This document shows positions 25,973 to 38,414 of a DNA stretch of 64,000 bases, in pieces; position 1 is the first letter of the stretch, and every line of letters starts with the position of its first letter. The position numbers were made by a program, and so were the translations under genes. The DNA comes from Stromatinia cepivora (Eukaryota; Ascomycota; Leotiomycetes; Helotiales; Sclerotiniaceae), in NCBI GenBank assembly GCA_014898415.1, contig RCTD01000018.1, positions 377,001 to 441,000 of the forward strand. Reading direction: 5' to 3'. Below the pieces are notes generated by a model. The model saw nothing but the letters and a program-made list of their open reading frames with translations. It had not been told where the DNA came from and made no database searches.

Positions 25973-27277
25973 TCAACTCTGCTTAGGTTTCTTGCCTATT
26001 TTGTTCGCCGTCATCAACTTAATCGCTATAGGGAATGTGCCATTTTTGGGTGGTTTTCGGCCGGGCAGGCTCGTGGTGCTAACTAGAGTCCGACAAACAG
26101 GACATGTTTTCCTGCCATTATTTCCTGCGTGTAGGGCTGAGTGAAGACATTCGGAACAGAAGAGATGGCCTGTATTGCATTAGAAATGCTAGAAAACGCA
26201 TGTTATCAAAAACATACCACAATGTGTGACCGTCAAATCTGTAGGGTTGTCCATACAGATAATACACTGAAAATCCACCAATTTGACTGGTTTCGTTGCT
26301 TCGTCTTGATTTTGTTGTTTGATTAAGTCTTCCTGCCGTTTCGCCTTTGCAGCTTCGTATTCTTGTAAATTTGCATTCTCCGCAAGATCAACTACTTCGA
26401 CATCATCCTCCGGTTTTATTTCCTGTGGTGAAAGCTTGCGACGTTTTGCAGATGTAGATCTTGAGCCTGCTGTTGGCTTTCGTCGTTTTGGTGATTTTGC
26501 TCGTGTTAGCGTAGCTGGGCGTAAACTGGTGCCGGAAAGAGCTCTGCGTCTTTCTGATGGAGGAGCCATAGCTGGTGATGAATCAGTGAGATCAACTACG
26601 CCGTAAGGATTGGATGCTCGACTAGGCATTCGTGGTGGCGATGCAAATGGATCGTCAATATCGCCGTTATCTTGTGAAAGAAATGAATCCCAGTCAACGT
26701 TTGATAGGGCTTCTGCGTCCTCGTCGTAGAAAGAGGAACCTCTCGCTCGTTGTGGGGATGTTCTTGAATTTTGTCGAGCCACTTGATTTGGAGATGGTAG
26801 AAGTGGAGGTGGCGATCGATATCGGTTGCTTTCATCAAAAGGATCAAAAGAAAAAAGATCGGGAGGAGATGCGCTTCGAGGCCGTTTTATATGACTTCGA
26901 CCACGTTCTGGATTTGAAACTATTGTGGATGTAGATGTGGATGCAGTTGCAGTTGTATTTGTATTTGTATTTGCGATTGCATTGGCATTTGTGTTTGCCA
27001 TTGAACCGTAAGTTTGAGAAGATAGTTCTGGTTGTACTTGACGTGTATGAGTTTCTGGTATAAAAAGTGGTGATGAGGATAGACCAGGAAGCTCTAATCT
27101 ATTCCCGGAATTTGTCCGACTGATTGGAGGTAAAGTTAAAGATTCATTTGCCTCTCCTCTACCAACAAAAGATTCATTGTTCCATGGTAAACGGTGATTT
27201 GAGTTCGAGTTTGCGATTGGAGCTGTATTCGAATTTCCATTATGGTAATAAGGTGAATATGGATAGCCTGAGGTCAT
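25973..27277 (-). CDS. RING-finger E3 ligase, probable Slx8/STUbL type
   Basis: Exons 26218-27277 and 25973-26169, joined by a 48-bp intron (donor GTATGT, acceptor ATACAG) that falls inside the RING, give 418 aa. The C-terminal C3HC4 RING reads CIICMDNPTDLTVTHC, then after splicing GHLFCSECLHSAL, then CPVC; all eight metal ligands are present. The long N-terminal part is disordered. It carries two SUMO-interaction-like motifs, VVDLTDSS and EVEVVDLAE-like (DVEVVDLAENA), plus basic patches (KSPKRRKPTAG, SAKRRKLS) that look like nuclear signals. A C-terminal RING plus SIMs and nuclear signals is the layout of SUMO-targeted ubiquitin ligases such as Slx8/RNF4. The first in-frame ATG (27277) was chosen. 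Orthology to Slx8 is inference. Confidence 0.8.
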
Positions 27278-28443
27278 TTTGGGATGTAAAGATGAATAAG
27301 AAATGACAGCATCAGTACTCAGTGAATTCGAGTACAATACACAGGTAGGTGCTCATAAACAAGACAAACAATGAAATCCACTCCAATGTGCCAACGTTTT
27401 ATGTGATTTGAGTGAAAGAGTGAGTACTGAGTTATATAGTACCAAGTGAGTAGAGAAAGAGAAAGAGAAATAGAAATAGAAATAGAAATAGAAATAGAAA
27501 GTTGGAAGCCAATAGATATTAAGGGATCGAGTACCGTCCTTTAATTGATTGTTAATTGATTGTTAAGTGGTTTGTTTCACATCTAACCGTAATGTCAATA
27601 ATGAGGAGAAGAATCAGAGGAAGAGTTGAGGTTATTAGAATGATTAATGATTTGTTTCTTCCTTATATGCTCCGGGAGGCCAAATTCAATTCCCCCAAGT
27701 GAGTGTTGGTGCTATAGTGCTCCGTGGGTTTTTGGGTTATATGATACGGTATATGGTACTATGGTAGTAAATGTTACACTACAAAAAGAGTTGCAAGACC
27801 CGAAGTCCTCGGTATATAGATTACTTACTGATACAGTAATAAGTAATATTAAGTGAATAGATTAGTGGAATAAGATGGATGTGGCGGTTAAACAATAATA
27901 CCTACCTAATATTTACTACCTACCTAGGTAATGATAAATCTAACGACTAAAATCAAATGAATTCAATTAAATTATATCTAGATAAATACCAGCACAAATA
28001 CAAAGCCTGCGGTATGGAAATAAATTTATATCATGATTGGAAATGTAAATGAAATACCTGTACAGAATACAAAATACCTAGGTACGTAATCGATCGATAA
28101 GAGAACTAACTAGTACCTAGTATCTTATTGGGTTATTGATCGGAATTCGGAATTACTCAGCCTCGTGTAATTCCCAGCCTTGTGTGGCCTCGTAAAGCTT
28201 TGTCATCCACACCTATCAATCAAGATACGGTAGATAGCACACCCCCCCCCGCCCCGCTCGAAAAAAAAAAATTTGAGTGCTACACAAAAATCAATTCTGA
28301 CAAATGAAAACCAAACTTACAATTTTTGAGGCTTTCGTCACTAAACAAATTCATTATATTGTGTTTGCTTGATGTTTCAATTCGATATTGTTATGTAACT
28401 TCATCAGGACAATGATTTAATACAATTAACTTTCTTTCATACC
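27278..28443. other. Divergent intergenic region upstream of RING gene and MIP1
   Basis: About 1.2 kb carrying both promoters. It includes an AAATAG-type microsatellite (27453-27501), repeated TACCTA/CCTAGG words around 27900-28110, and adjoining C- and A-runs at about 28245-28272. No gene seen. Confidence 0.5.
27453..27501. repeat. AAATAG/AGAAAG microsatellite
   Basis: Tandem GAAAGA units pass into five or more GAAATA units. It lies about 180-220 bp upstream of the RING-protein start codon, so it is in the promoter or 5' UTR region. Confidence 0.8.
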
Positions 28444-31400
28444 ATGCTCCTTTCATTTCGCGCTGGTCGTGCAAGTAGACCATGCGCAAGCTTTATTCGT
28501 CTTGCAAAACATCGAGCCCATAAGCCTCAAGATACCCTAATACCTTTTATGCGATGGAGAACATGTGCCACGGAAGCAAATGCTACAAGGGAAGATTCAG
28601 CCGGTACAATTGATCAATTCAGTATGTGAAGATCATCTCGACAATTGAGTTGAACTTCAGCTAAGCAAATGTAGAAGACGACTCAAAACCTCGATTAAAT
28701 GAGATAGGAGTTCAACAAATAAGTGGTCATGTATACTCTCAAATATTCACGACGGAACAATCGCCTCCTTCCCAAGAGCTCATAAATCTTTCAATGGATC
28801 ACTTGCGAAGGCATGAACTGCTTGGAAAAAATACCGACCATACCCCTCCAATATCCTTCGACCTTCCCGAACTACAAGGTGGCACACTTGATCAGCACTT
28901 CTACAAATTAGGTGTTGATGCTTCCGAACCATACTTGACATATGCGAGGGAATTTACTAAAGTGGAAACCCTTCCTCGACCGCTAGAATGGTCACATCAA
29001 AGTGGATGGACGAAATACGGTGGCGATGGTTCGATGGAAACTGTTGAGGCGCCAAATGAGGATATGTTATGTTTCGATACGGAAGTGATGTGGAAGGAAA
29101 GTTCATTTGCTGTGATGGCTTGTGCTGTTAGTCCAACACATTGGTATACTTGGTTATCGCCATGGCTATTAGGAGAAACCGAGAATGACCGTCAATTGAT
29201 ACCTCTCGGAGATCCAACTAAACCTCGAATTATTGTCGGGCATAATATCGGTTATGATCGGGCAAGGGTAGCTGAAGAATACGACATAGTTCAATCGAAG
29301 AATAATTTCCTGGATACCATGTCGTTACACGTTGCTGTCAATGGAATGTGTTCACGTCAAAGACCAACATGGATGAAACATCGAAAAGATCGAGAGTTAC
29401 GCGAAAAGATCGCTGCGGAGACGGACAATGCGGAATTAGCATCATTGCTAGGACACAAGTCTCTTTCGGAAGAAGAGGAAGCAGAATTATGGATAGGCAG
29501 AAGTTCTGTCAATTCATTAAGGGATGTTGCCAAATTTCATCTCAATGTCACAATCGACAAAGCGGAAAGAGATGCATTTGGTGAATGTGACCGCGAAGAA
29601 ATTTTGGCGAAGCTTGATTCACTTTTAGATTATTGTGCAGCGGACGTTGACATAACCCATCGAGTTTACAAAAGAGTATTTCCCAATTTCGTCGAAACAT
29701 GCCCACATCCCGTCAGTTTCGCGGCGCTCAGACATCTCTCATCAGTAATACTTCCAGTCGATAGGTCATGGGAATCTTATGTCGCGAATGCCGAAGCTAC
29801 ATATCTCAAGTTGTCTGATGCAGTACAAGAGCGACTTCTTGCACTTAAAGATAAGGCGTTGGAGATCAGGGAGGATGTTAAGACTTGGAGTACTGATCCT
29901 TGGCTGAGACAGCTTGATTGGTCTGGTCAAGAGATCAAGTATCTGAAGCAAAGAAAGAAGGGCGAGGAACTAAAACCAGCGAAACAGAAGATGCCTGGTA
30001 TGCCCAAATGGTATAAGGATCTCTACCCGAAAGCCACTGGCCCTATCAATTTATCAGTCCGTACGCGAATCGCGCCATTACTTCTACGCCTATCCTGGGA
30101 TGGTTATCCATTAGTATGGTCTGACAAATATGGTTGGACCTTCAGAGTACCAATCGAAGAGGCGCATAAGTACACTGAAAAGCAGATGCAAGAGTGTAAT
30201 GCATTTGAGGCGCCTGATATGGCTCTACGAGACGATACTTCCGCCGCTTACTTCAAAATCCCGCACAAGGACGGACCATTGGCAAAATGTGGAAATCCAA
30301 TGGCGAAAAGTTACATGCAATACTTTGAGAAAGGTATACTTTCATCCGAGTATTCGTATGCAAAAGAAGCACTTCAGATGAATGCTTCTTGTTCTTATTG
30401 GATAAGTGCGAGAAAACGTATACAATCTCAGATAGCTGTCTATGAGACAGACGGAGCAAAGGGGCCTGCAGCATCGGGATTGCAGTCAGAATTGCAGTCA
30501 GAGACGGGTTACATTTTACCACAGGTTATTCCTATGGGGACGGTGACTCGGAGAGCTGTGGAAAACACATGGCTTACAGCAAGTAATGCCAAGAAGAATC
30601 GCGTCGGCTCAGAACTAAAGTCAATGATAAAGGCTCCACCTGGTTATTGTTTCGTAGGTGCAGATGTAGATTCTGAAGAATTATGGATTGCTAGTCTCGT
30701 TGGAGATGCCCAGTTCAAACTACATGGCGGGAATGCCGTCGGCTTTATGACTTTAGAGGGTACCAAAGCAGCTGGTACAGATCTTCATTCTCGAACAGCT
30801 AGTATTCTTGGTATCACCAGGAATGATGCCAAAGTCTTTAACTACGGTCGGATATACGGGGCTGGTTTGAAGTTCGCATCAACCCTACTCCGGCAATTCA
30901 ATCCTAGTCTTTCGGAATCTGAAACTTCCGAGACGGCTGCCAATCTCTATAAAGCTACCAAAGGCGTGAAGACCAACAGAAAAGCTCTTCATTCCGGGCC
31001 CTTTTGGCGTGGAGGAACTGAAAGCTTTGTGTTCAACAAGTTGGAAGAATTTGCAGAACAAGAAAAACCACGAACCCCAGTTCTTGGTGCAGGAATAACA
31101 CAAGCCCTGATGGCACGCTATGTTTCAAAGGGTGGCTTCATGACATCACGCATAAATTGGGCAATTCAATCATCAGGGGTAGATTATTTGCATCTCCTCA
31201 TCGTATCCATGGACTACTTGATTCGTCGATACAATATCAATGCCCGTCTAGCCATCACTGTTCACGATGAAATCCGATATCTAGTTAAAGATGATGACAA
31301 ATATCGTGCCGCATTAGCATTACAAGTATCGAATTTGTGGACGCGAGCTATGTTTTCGCAACAAATGGGGATCAATGATTTACCACAATCCTGCGCCTAT

Positions 31401-31919
31401 TTCTCCGCAGTGGATATTGACCATGTTCTAAGAAAAGAAGTCGACATGGATTGTATAACCCCTTCACATAACACCGCAATTCCTCACGGCGAATCAATAG
31501 ACATCCAAAAACTTCTTCTCCAACCTACCGCACGCCTCGATCCAACCATTGTCCCCACAGACCCTCCAAATCTCTCCAATATCCCTTATGAACCCCGTAT
31601 TCCGGTCATGGAATCCCTTCAAAAATCTACCGACTTAATGTTCCTCAGAGCGCAAATCACCGCTAGTGATGAAGAACTCAAGGATATTTTGAAAGAGAAA
31701 AAGAAATTAGATGAAGGGAACGCACCAAGAGAACGAAAGGCTAGGAAAAATGACGTCATACCATATCAGACGTACGCGCAGCTAATGGAGGAACCCATTA
31801 TGGTTAGCGATGCGTTGAGAGTGGGCAGGTCATTTGATGCGACCAAGGGCAAAAATTGGGCGTGGGATGTTAAGGGAAAAGTGGGTGGGACGAGGAGTGG
31901 TGCGGGGGCTAGATTGTAG
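28444..31919 (+). CDS. MIP1: Mitochondrial DNA polymerase gamma
   Basis: Exons 28444-28621 and 28675-31919 (53-bp intron, GTATGT...TAG, phase 1) give 1140 aa. The first exon encodes an Arg/Ala/Ser-rich presequence (MLLSFRAGRASRPCASFIR). Exonuclease motifs are visible: Exo I CFDTEVMW near residue 192, Exo II IVGHNIGYDRARVAEEY, Exo III LDYCAADVDITHRVY. Family A polymerase motif A is GADVDSEELWIASLVGD near 722, motif B RNDAKVFNYGRIYGAG, and motif C ITVHDEIRYLV near 920. The C-terminal extension (about 1000-1140) is basic, as in fungal Mip1 proteins. It replicates and proofreads mitochondrial DNA in the matrix. The intron is supported because exon 1 then joins directly to the conserved RLNEIGVQQISGHVYSQIF block. 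Confidence 0.95.
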
Positions 31920-32755
31920 ATGATGTGGACAGGCTTATGGTGGAGTTTTGTGGAGGTTTATTTTTTCTTTGTATTAAGACTATTCATGCTTCGTTTCCTT
32001 TGGGATGAATTCTATGTATGATGATATTTTGGGCTCAAGGTTGCGGCGAAGTGAAATGTACAGGGAGTATCGGCATCAGTGGTATTCAGGATTTTTCATT
32101 GTTCATTCATTGGCTGATTTGTATTATACGATTCACTGGCACGGTGCTGAAATCAACGAGGGAGAAGATGAGGGAGAAGATGAGGATAGGGGATGAGGAG
32201 AGGAGAGGAGGCAATGTATACCTAGTATGTATCTTTTTACCATAAAAATCAAATCATATAACAAGAGTCAAGCGCATCTCCGAGACGTTTCTTGCCACTT
32301 TTTTCAGCAATCACAAGTCGCTGGTGGTTAATGAGATGATGAAGTGCAAGCCCACACGGCTAATCCCAATAAAGCTAGTATAAACTAAACGTTGAACCTT
32401 GACTTCGTAACTTCATTCTTTCAACACAATTGTGTTTTGTTAATAATAATACATCTATGAAAGATTTTCAATCATGAGAACGGTATTCGCGTCAGCACAG
32501 TCATATATTGATTGTTCTCTTCACTTATCGACGAGCAGACTCAATGGAAGTAGATGAATGATAATTTTGCTAATAATACCTATTGTGGGCAAAGCACCAA
32601 TTTTCAACTTAATTGTTCTTGGAACCCCTGGTTAAATATGAAAGCAGGGTGAAAAAGAAAAGAGGAAAGGTAAAGGAATGTATAGTGTGAGAATAAGAGA
32701 ATCGGTTCATATCCATGAAATTCGATCGCATCATTTGAGATGAAGTTTGCAACAC
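31920..32755. other. Intergenic region
   Basis: Separates MIP1 from the aerolysin-like pseudogene; the two converge. It contains a short GAGAAGATGAGG tandem (about 32160-32200). I see no gene here. Confidence 0.5.
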
Positions 32756-34040
32756 TCAAAGTGGTGTCGCTTGAATATTCACCTGAGTTCTACACGCTAG
32801 GCTACCTGTAAGACTAAGTCTTACATCCTCAACTCTCTTATACCAGCTATTGTTCTGAGGATCTGCCTGCGATCCCGTAACTGGATCTCTGTACCAACGT
32901 TGAGCTGTGGTGAAATATTCGGTGGGAGGAACTTGTCCGATAATCACTAGTAACGTAGCTCTATAATTGGTACGGGCCGGTGCATTGGCGGTTTGCGGGG
33001 TAGCTAGGTCGACTGTTTTGGTTTGGCTTTTGCTTGTGGTGTCGGTCCGTGTGTAGGAATAATTTACCGCGACGGACCATTGGGTCGAGGAGGAAGCTAC
33101 CCCTTCTACACCTGCGGTGGCGGTTTGGGTGAAGCTCGAGGTGATGCCGACGACGTGTTAGTCAGAGGTCTTAACCGTAACAGTTTAAGAAGTCAAGTTA
33201 TTGAGGGTCACAGTGATAGGTTGTGCTTCAGTGCTATATATTGTTCACTCCATCGATAAAGGATGTAAGACCACCCTCGTTTGACGAATTTGAAGCCATA
33301 ATATTGAAGGGTTGGATGATCTCCTTTACAGGGTTGACACTCTGCCATTTGAAGGAGCTCACAACATCGTTGAGCCGAACATCGGAGAGCCGCGCGATTT
33401 CCTTCGTGGTACCCCAGCCTTTGATATTGTTATACGATGTTCCCGTCCCATCTGCACCATCGTATAATATAGCCGTCTGTCGATCTTTTAATGTTTTCCA
33501 ACGGACCGAACTGATCGCGTGTTGCATCTTCCAGTTTTGAATTGAATGAACAGTATCGGCAGGCCACTCGCTCAGGAAAATGGTTGAACGTCTACCCGTA
33601 AAATCGGCAGCATCGAATAGCTCAATAGCGCCCATATTAAGATCCACCGTCCTCCAAAAAGACATAGAGATCTGATCGTTCAAGCCAGCGGGAATCAGAT
33701 CGGCAGCTTCCGTCTTTCCAGTTCCAGCCAGATCAATGCATGTAAGCGCATTACTTTGATCTGCGATTGGACCATCGGTTTTTATGGCAGCAAGTAATGT
33801 CATCACTGTACCGACAGGCATGTTGTACAAAATTCAAGAGGTCTGATCGTATTGAGAGGCTGAAACTATGTGACGCTGATTGGGCACATAGTCGTTGAGG
33901 ATCAGATCAGTTCTTACACTCTTCCAATCCCCCTGAAACAAAGCCACAATGCCGTTGGGTATTTGACAGGGGATGGCAGCGGAGGGACACGGTGGTGGTG
34001 TGAGAAGACTCACTAATTCGGCGGGAGTAGTAGTTGTCAT
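32756..34040 (-). pseudogene. Aerolysin-like pore-forming protein, multiply disabled copy
   Basis: Reading from an ATG at 34040 the frame is broken by TGA at 33834-33836 and resumes in the same frame to 33234. The recognisable continuation to a TAG at 32756-32758 lies in another frame, so a frameshift falls near 33234-33300. That frame is itself interrupted by TAA at 33185-33187 and 33158-33160. The N-terminal part has repeated aromatic/Gly patterns resembling beta/gamma-crystallin folds (e.g. ELFDAADFTG). The C-terminal part has the alternating Ser/Thr-rich strands and the TNYRATLLVIIGQVPPTEY-like block seen in aerolysin/ETX-MTX2-type pore formers. With four disablements it is most likely a dead gene. 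Small introns could explain one or two breaks but not plausibly all of them. Family assignment is by pattern. Confidence 0.65.
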
Positions 34041-35032
34041 GCTGAAATAATTGGTAATATCAAATCAGGGAGTGAAAGAGAAGTTTGAGGATTGTTGATA
34101 TAATGATAAAGATCTTTGATTCTCATCTATCCTTATATAGTTATTGATACATATGCACATCTAATCATTTCTCACGCTTCTCATCGATATTGGAATAGAA
34201 TACCCAAGCGACGTAGCATTAATATGCAGCCAGAACCCCGCTTTCCATTCTCGCTCCTACGTGCATTAGTAACCCCGCTTTACCTTCTCCTCAAAGTATA
34301 ATATGATGCCGATCAAAGATATCTCTGTCTCAAATCGCCAATCGACAATACCCTTTTAGAATTTCACAGCTTAAGCGAGTCTCAGTCAAAGCAAGCCGTT
34401 CGAACAGAGCAATCGAGATACTCATGCGGCCCGAAAAGTACGTCATACTCCACTTAATATAGGCTCTCTCTTATCAAGTTGTTGTTTACGATCCTGTGGC
34501 ATATGCTTAAGAGTGGAGTGAGTGCAACATAGGTATCTCACATATTCCTATTCCAGATTAGATGTTCGAGGCTGAAGCTTAAAAGAAGCCCCAAAAAAAG
34601 GGGTGCTTTGGCTGGAAAAATCGATTCTTTTCCTTTAGTTCCACTTTTTCGATTGATGCAATAGTCGCTCCAATTCTTCGATTTCCGTGCTTCGATGCTC
34701 GAGGGAATGGATTTTGCTGGTCTGGCTATATTGACTATAGGTTGTTGAGAACTGGACTCTTTTTGATTTGTTGAGGATCTTGAGAACTTCCCTGCTCCTC
34801 GTTGGATCGGAATAGGAATGTGTGATGTACTTTAATCACACAAGTAAGTATATTTCGTTCTTGTAGGGTCGCAGTTAGAAAGTAAGTCTGTAACGTTAAT
34901 ACGTTCCTATTCCCGTATAGATTGAGCGGGGAAGAACTTTGATATTGTTGACTTGTTGATAGAATGAATTAGTTTTCCCTATTCCACTTTTATGGATTAA
35001 GGTTATGCATTCGCTTATCTTCGATCTATGTA
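34041..35032. other. Intergenic region left of the transposon island
   Basis: About 1 kb between the pseudogene and the outermost transposon terminus. Base composition becomes more AT-rich toward 35 kb. No reading frame or repeat of note seen. Confidence 0.5.
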
Positions 35033-35260
35033 CTGAGGCGGGGGTACAAAAGAGGCATACGCAAAATAAGCGAATTTACTTTGTGAAAATTAGTGATTTT
35101 CTTCAACTTTTCAATTTTATTAAATGATATTTAAATAAACTTATGAAATTTTATAGAATTTCAATTCATTAATAAATAAATAAAGAAATATTTATTTTAT
35201 TATCTGAGAAATTATTAATATAAAATATCGAATACTAATAAATTAATTATACTTTGAATA
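35033..35260. mobile_element. Left half of a TA-flanked inverted-repeat (Tc1/mariner-type MITE) element
   Basis: A terminal repeat beginning CTGAGGCGGGGGTACAAAAG at 35033 (30 bp) is the inverted partner of the sequence ending at 48248. Differences are almost only G/A or C/T. A TA dinucleotide lies directly outside each end (35031-35032 and 48249-48250). The element is cut at 35260 by the gypsy insertion; joining both halves gives about 407 bp, too short to encode a transposase. Confidence 0.65.
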
Positions 35261-35542
35261 TGTCACGAATCGTGAACCACAGAAGACTAACCACATGATA
35301 CCTCTTATCTCCCATATCAATTAATGAGCTGATCATTCGTGCGCATACATTACGAATCATATGATTTAGTATAATAAAATAATAACCCTAATAACGCTTA
35401 TATATAACCCTGCAGCCTACAAATAAGTATTTGTATATATATATCTAATTACTCTTTACAAATCATAATTCTTTAATTATAGATTCTAAAGAATATAATT
35501 GACCCTGTTTATTCAATTCTACTATAACTCTTGTACATCATA
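35261..35542 (+). repeat. 5' LTR of the gypsy element
   Basis: 282 bp, starting TGTCACGAATCGTGAACCAC. It aligns end to end with the copies at 47451 and 47781; differences are nearly all transitions. Preceded by the target duplication GAATA. Confidence 0.9.
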
Positions 35543-38400
35543 TTATCTACAATTCATTTATAAGCGTTCAACTATCTAATAACCTCTCAAATAATATTTT
35601 ATTTTAATAATACCTTTTTAGATGAACTTTTATAATATTATATTTAAAGGAAAAAAATTTATTTCGATTTAATCAACGAAAATATAAACACTTTTAGAAA
35701 TATACCATCATTTTTACAATACAACGAACTCCTCCTTTTATACACTCCGAACCTTCGAAAGTATATTCTAAAGAACCCTTTCCTTCTCCTCAATTATTTC
35801 AACAACCCTTCAAAGAAAATATGAATATAGGATTGAATAACATTATTATTGAAAGAAAGAAGACTAATAAAAAAAAGATTCCAGTATATAAAACCGATGT
35901 TCCCAATAGTTCAATTATTTCTTTCGAATCATTATTACAATTACAAAATCTCTATACAATAATTATGAGTTTGAAAAAAGAGAATCGATAATTGAAAGTT
36001 ATGATAACAACGAGCTCTGTAATAATACAATCTCCTTTTGAACTTTAAATGATATTTATATAGATATTCAGATCAATAATAGTACCTAGGACTCCCTTTA
36101 TTCCCTTAATCGAAATCTAAGAACCTTTATTCAAGCAAACCCGAAGATCCCAAAGTCAAAAGAAGAAAACTTTGATCAAACAATCTGATCATTTAGAACT
36201 CTTCAAGGATTCTCCTTCTCTTTCAAGAAATGATAATCTATTTAATAATTAGGGGTCCTTTCACTCAAGAAGCCGACCTAATCAATCAAGATCGCATTCC
36301 TATACCAATCATAATTTGCAGCAAAATATATATATACCAAAATCTACAAATCTTATTACTAAACTTAATAATAGTATTAAACCTAAAACTAATTTATAGC
36401 AATTATTAATCATAAAACAATTCGAACTATATACTATATCACTTAAAAATGAGACGCAATGTCGCGCATACGTAATCGACCAAACCGAATCGAAAGCATA
36501 AGCATATTATCATATTCTTTACATACGAGTGCCCCAATTCACAGCACTCGAATTGATCGAATAGCTTACAGCGATTTATCGGAACCCGGCTGAAATCGAT
36601 AATACTCGCTTTCAATACAAAATATGGGTTATACCTAATATAACTCGATATAACAATTTCTTAGAATAGTATAAGAAGTTCAGATTATTTGTTACCCAAA
36701 TAGAGATTACCGATAATAAAATCCTATTCAAAAATCTCGAACAAAAGATTTCCGATTTTCTTTTGCAAACAATAGCAATACTCATTAAGAATTATAAGAT
36801 TACAAAAGAACTTGCGAATATATTTATTAAAATAAATCAAAACGAAATTTCATTACAAAAACAAAATTGATATTATATTGATCGAAAAGCCTTTATAGTT
36901 ATTTACAAACCAACAATTACTATAAACCCTTTACAACCCTTTTAAAACTTTAACAACTTTAATTTTGGAACCTCTATATTCCCGAAACCATTTCTATCCC
37001 GGAATACCCCTTCTGGATATACCGATCCCGCTGTATTCAATAACTATTCGAACTTCAAATATTCGTTACTCTCTCCCTTTTCTAAAGCAATATATACATC
37101 GACGCTTTATATCAATAACCTTAATGAGATCGAAACAGTACAAAAAGAAACAAAAGAATTCGAAGAATATCAGAATACCGAAAAAGACTTCAGCCCAGAA
37201 ACTACAATTGAAGCTATACAGAATACCCACTTAGAAAAAAAAAAGTATTTAAAATCAAATGCTTAAACTCTGTCTCCATCCTAAATGCTATACAGGATAT
37301 AAGATTTCTTGATCTAATCAAATTTATGAAAAGAAAAGCATTTATCCTTCCCTACAACCTTTCGAAAAATAGTTATATTTATCGATCAAAAATATTTATT
37401 AACTTTAAAGCAAATGAATTCGCTTTTATTAATACTATACTTTTTATTTGTTTATTTCTTATATTTAAATCCAGAATTATACTATTTGAAGCTTCAATTG
37501 AAATTAAAGAGTATAATAATATACAAGATCATATTATTATCTATTTCATATTCCTTAATTTAACAATCGATAATTGTAAATAATCTTTTGTCCTTTTCCT
37601 TATTACTGAATTAAAGAATTATAATATTATTTTAGATAGACTTTGATTATCAGAGATTCGAACGAAGCTCGATTGTTTCAATCGATATCTCGAATAGTTT
37701 AAAAAGAGACCTTGTATCATCTCCTATTCGAATAATCTTCTCGTTACCCAATCATTCCTTCGCAAACAAAAGATCGATTGATTAACCCAACAAAATACTG
37801 ATCAACAAAATAATTAACTCAAAGAATATTGGAATCGAAAAGATTCACAATTGAATAGATTAATCGTAATTAATGATGTACAACAAGAATCTTCAAATAT
37901 AAACGCAATACAGATTTTTGTTGAAAAGGAAGAAATCCTGATTCCCTTTAAATTCAATTTATTTTTTTCTTAATTAATCATATTATTATTACAGATCTAT
38001 GAATGTTTTCTCTGTATGTTATTCGAAATCCTTAATCTATATATATTCAAATCCAATAAGTTCCAATTAAAATGTAAGAAAAATGAACAAACTGAACTCT
38101 TTATTATTATTCTAAAAAAACTCAATGATATAATAAACTTCCGATAAAACGAATAATATACAGAAGAAAGAATACTGATTACCCTGACCGAATTCAAGAA
38201 TATGAAAGTTCGAGAGAAATTCGATCGAGTATTGACCGAAATCGATTCAGAATCTAAAATATCATTTGAATATTGATAATATCATTAAACCTTTTCCAAA
38301 TATAAATCAAATATTTTATTTTCTAATCGATTTTATGATTATAAAATCATATTAAAAGGCAAAAAAGAACAAATTTTACATTACAATCCACTTTACAAGA
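35543..38400 (+). pseudogene. Gypsy gag/protease region remnant
   Basis: Position between the 5' LTR and reverse transcriptase implies the gag and protease coding region. Only short open fragments survive (for example 36965-37234 and 37326-37583), and no CCHC knuckle or protease motif is clear. The assignment is by position. Confidence 0.5.
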
Positions 38401-38414
38401 TATCCCTGAAATAA

